64,000 nt of DNA from Rutidosis leptorrhynchoides (taxonomy: Eukaryota > Streptophyta > Magnoliopsida > Asterales > Asteraceae): NCBI RefSeq assembly GCF_046630445.1, contig NC_092335.1:630447501-630511500 (forward strand). The letters run 5' to 3'. A model generated the notes under the pieces. That model was not told the origin of the DNA. It ran no database searches and saw only the letters and a list, made by a program, of their open reading frames with translations. A program made the translations under genes and the position numbers. Shown in pieces: positions 60,193 through 64,000 of this stretch; the first letter of the stretch is position 1; every line of letters begins with the position of its first letter.

Positions 60193-60663
60193 AATATCCC
60201 ACACTTAGACTTTGCTTGTCCTCAAGCAAACTCTCATTCTTAAGAATCTTTTCGGTGTTTCTTTTCTAATAGCCTAAGCGGTTTGCTTTTATTATAAGAG
60301 CAAAAAAGATAAGGTGAGTCATCTATGTTAGGTTTGAAATTATCTCTGCAAACATGCGAGGAGGTTACATGACATAGGCTAGCTTTCAGGGGTCACTCAA
60401 ATCACTCAAGTGTTTAGGGTTCCCTATAGATCTAAGAAATGAATACACTCAGAGCCAGTCATGCTGCATCCATCGTCATAGGCTTGATAAAGACTCAAAT
60501 CCTTGCTGCTAATGCGAGAGCGGTAGTAATCTCAGCTTTTATAGGTCATTTGTCAATGATGGGAAAGGAATTTTGGAGTGGTAGTGAAGTGAAATAAAGG
60601 GTGATGTAGTCTTTATACAGACTTTTATTCGGATAGATAGGAGTGTTGAAGTATTTTGAGTAG
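60193..60663 (-). mobile_element. Element E 3' internal region
   Basis: On the minus strand TTGCTTGAGGACAAGCAAAG and then AAGTGTGGGATATT lead into the LTR, as before the 3' LTR in elements C and D. No gene is present. It is ended at 60664 by LTR F. Confidence 0.65.
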
Positions 60664-63600
60664 TGTAGTGACCCGAACTTTTCCATGTTTATATATATTA
60701 ATTGAGATTGATATTTACATGATTAAATGTTTCCAACATGTTAAGCAATCAAATTTGTTAAGACTTGATTAATTGAAATATGTTTCATATAGACAATTGA
60801 CCACCCAAGTTAACCGGTGATTCACGAATATTAAAACTTGTAAAAACTATATGATGACATATATATGGATATATATATATATATAGTTAACATGATACTA
60901 TGATAAGTAAACATATCATTAAGTATATTAACAATGAACTACATATGTAAAAACAAGACTACTAACTTAATGATTTTTAAACGAGACATATATGTAACGA
61001 TTATCGTTGTAAAGACATTTAATGTATATATATCATATTAAGAGATATTCATACATGATAATATCATGATAATATAATAATTTAAAATCTCATTTGATAT
61101 TATAAACATTGGGTTAACAACATTTAACAAGATCGTTAACCTAAAGGTTTCAAAACAACACTTACATGTAACGACTAACGATGACTTAACGACTCAGTTA
61201 AAATGTATATACATGTAGTGTTTTAATATGTATTTATACACTTTTGAAAGACTTCAATACACTTATCAAAATACTTCTACTTAACAAAAATGCTTAAAAT
61301 TACATCCTCGTTCAGTTTCATCAACAATTCTACTCGTATGCACCCGTATTTGTACTCGTACAATACACAGCTTTTAGATGTATGTACTATTGGTATATAC
61401 ACTCCAATGATCAGCTCTTAGCAGCTCATGTGAGTCACCTAACACATGTGAAAACCATCATTTGGCAACTAGCATGAAATATCTCATAAAATTACAAAAA
61501 TATGAGTAATCATTCATGACTTATTTACATGAAAACAAAATTACATATCCTTTATATCTAATCCATACACCAACGACCAAAAACACCTACAAACACTTTC
61601 ATTCTTCAATTTTCTTCATCTAATTGATCTCTCTCAAGTTCTATCTTCAAGTTCTAAGTGTTCTTCATATATTCTACAAGTTCTAGTTACATAAAATCAA
61701 GAATACTTTCAAGTTTGCTAGCTCACTTCCAATCTTGTAAGGTGATCATCCAACCTCAAGAAATCTTTGTTTCTTACAGTAGGTTATCATTCTAATACAA
61801 GGTAATAATCATATTCAAACTTTGGTTCAATTTCTATAACTATAACAATCTTATTTCAAGTGATGATCTTACTTGAACTTGTTTTCGTGTCATGATTCTG
61901 CTTCAAGAACTTCGAGCCATCCAAGGATCCGTTGAAGCTAGATCCATTTTTCTATTTTCCAGTAGGTTTATCCAAGGAACTTAAGGTAGTAATGATGTTC
62001 ATAACATCATTCGATTCATACATATAAAGCTATCTTATTCGAAGGTTTAAACTTGTAATCACTAGAACATAGTTTAGTTAATTCTAAACTTGTTCGCAAA
62101 CAAAAGTTAATCCTTCTAACTTGACTTTTAAAATCAACTAAACACATGTTCTATATCTATATGATATGCTAACTTAATGATTTAAAACCTGGAGACACGA
62201 AAAACACCGTAAAACCGGATTTACGCCGTCGTAGTAACACCGCGGGCTGTTTTGGGTTAGTTAATTAAAAACTATGATAAACTTTGATTTAAAAGTTGTT
62301 ATTCTGAGAAAATGATTTTTATTATGAACATGAAACTATATCCAAAAATTATAGTTAAACTCAAAGTGGAAGTATGTTTTCTAAAATGGTCATCTAGACG
62401 TCGTTCTTTCGACTGAAATGACTACCTTTACAAAAATGACTTGTAACTTATTTTTTCGACTATAAACCTATACTTTTTCTGTTTATATTCATAAAATAGA
62501 GTTCAATATGAAACCATAGCAATTTGATTCACTCAAAACGGATTTAAAATAAAGAAGTTATGGGTAAAACAAGATTAGATAATTTTTCTCATTTTAGCTA
62601 CGTGAAAATTGGTAACAAATCTATTCCAATCATAACTTAATCAACTTGTATTATATATTATGTAATCTTGAGATACCATAGACACGTATACAATATTTCG
62701 ACCTATCATGTCGACACATCTATATATATTTCGGAACAACCATAGACACTCTATATGTGAATGTTGGAGTTAGCTATACAGGGTTGAGGTTGATTCCAAA
62801 ATATATATAGTTTGAGTTGTGATCAATACTGAGATATGTATACACTGGGTCGTGGATTGATTCAAGATAATATTTATCGATTTATTTCTGTACATCTAAC
62901 TGTGGACAACTAGTTGTAGGTTACTAACGAGGACAGCTGACTTAATAAACTTAAAACATCAAAATATATTAAAAGTGTTGTAAATATATTTTGAACATAC
63001 TTTGATATATATGTATATATTGTTATAGGTTCGTGAATCAACCAGTGGCCAAGTCTTACTTCCCGACGAAGTAAAAATCTGTGAAAGTGAGTTATAGTCC
63101 CACTTTTAAAATCTAATATTTTTGGGATGAGAATACATGCAGGTTTTATAAATGATTTACAAAATAGACACAAGTACGTGAAACTACATTCTATGGTTGA
63201 ATTATCGAAATCAAATATGCCCCTTTTTATTAAGTCTGGTAATCTAAGAATTAGGGAACAGACACCCTAATTGACGCGAATCCTAAAGATAGATCTATTG
63301 GGCCTAACAAACCCCATCCAAAGTACCGGATGCTTTAGTACTTCGAAATTTATATCATATCCGAAGGGTGTCCCGGAATGATGGGGATATTCTTAAATAT
63401 GCATCTTGTTAATGTCGGTTACCAGGTGTTCACCATATGAATGATTTTTATCTCTATGTATGGGATGTGTATTGAAATATAAAATCTTGTGGTCTATTAT
63501 TATGATTTGATATATATAGGTTAAACCTATAACTCACCAACATTTTTGTTGACGTTTTAAGCATGTTTATTCTCAGGTGGTTATTAAGAGCTTCCGCTGT

Positions 63601-63919
63601 CGCATACTTAAATAAGGACGAGATTTGGAGTCCATGCTTGTATGATATTGTGTAAAAACTGCATTCAAGAAACTTATTTTGTTGTAACATATTTGTATTG
63701 TAAACCATTATGTAATGGTCGTGTGTAAACAGGATATTTTAGATTATCATTATTTGATAATCTACGTAAAGCTTTTTAAACCTTTATTGATGAAATAAAG
63801 GTTATGGTTTGTTTTAAAATGAATGCAACCTTTGAAAAACGTCTCATATAGAGGTCAAAACCTCGCAACGAAATCAATTAATATGGAACGTTTTTAATCA
63901 ATAAGAACGGGACATTTCG
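60664..63919 (+). repeat. Element F 5' LTR (same family as A), about 3.26 kb
   Basis: Begins TGTAGTGACCCGAACTTTTCC and ends GGGACATTTCG, followed by a primer-binding site. It is homologous over its length to the LTR of element A at 25005-28464, in the opposite orientation. No gene is seen inside. Confidence 0.85.
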
Positions 63920-64000
63920 GTTGGTATCCGAGCGTTGGTCTTAGAGAACCAGAATTTTGCATTAGTGTGTCTTATCGAGTTTGTTAGGATGCATTAGTGA
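63920..64000 (+). mobile_element. Element F primer-binding site and leader
   Basis: TTGGTATCCGAGCG (from 63921) is an initiator-tRNA-Met-type primer-binding site. The following leader matches that of element A (24930-24990, minus strand), so the body of F should continue past the right edge. Confidence 0.8.

Overview
The window is nuclear DNA of a flowering plant. The evidence is a 24-exon gene with GT-AG introns encoding a PDR-type ABC transporter close to Arabidopsis ABCG31, long AT-rich intergenic stretches, and several kinds of plant Ty3/gypsy retrotransposon. The retroelement style (tRNA-Asp-primed Athila/Tat-type elements, chromoviruses with LTRs over 3 kb) would suit Asteraceae, but that placement is inference.

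Layout. 1-4327: 3' end and 3' LTR of a plus-strand chromovirus (element B), inserted into the integrase region of element A. 4328-28464: element A, a minus-strand Tekay/Del-like chromovirus whose 5' LTR is 25005-28464 and whose 3' end lies outside the window. A is split by element C (5476-20911, minus strand, Athila/Tat type, target duplication ACTTC). Between its primer-binding site and gag, A carries two extra open reading frames: an acidic protein and an F-box protein. C carries a whole tRNA-Asp sequence at its primer-binding site, has gag pieces at its 3' side, and has a second retropepsin-like domain after integrase.

28465-44800 is the host island. It holds a 5' part of a LINE (minus), the intact ABCG31-like gene (31025-39841, plus, 1415 aa), a convergent intact intronless PRISE/progesterone 5-beta-reductase-like gene (40527-41690, minus), and a repeat-bearing intergenic stretch with two SINE candidates. 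The two genes are convergent neighbours; nothing in the sequence shows that they share a pathway.

44810-60663 is an Athila/Tat-type remnant (element E, minus) interrupted by element D (45273-58032, plus, target duplication TGTGT), which is nearly whole. D has gag, pol, an Athila-type third ORF and an antisense reading frame that recurs in C. 60664-63919 is a 5' LTR of A's family in the opposite orientation (element F), with its body beyond the right edge.

The strongest unusual signals are the F-box gene inside a chromovirus, the full-length primer-tRNA copy, the permuted gag order and extra protease in C, the conserved antisense frame in C and D, and GC-rich near-palindromic phrases at a similar place in the U3 of three different elements. 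All retroelements are treated as fossils.
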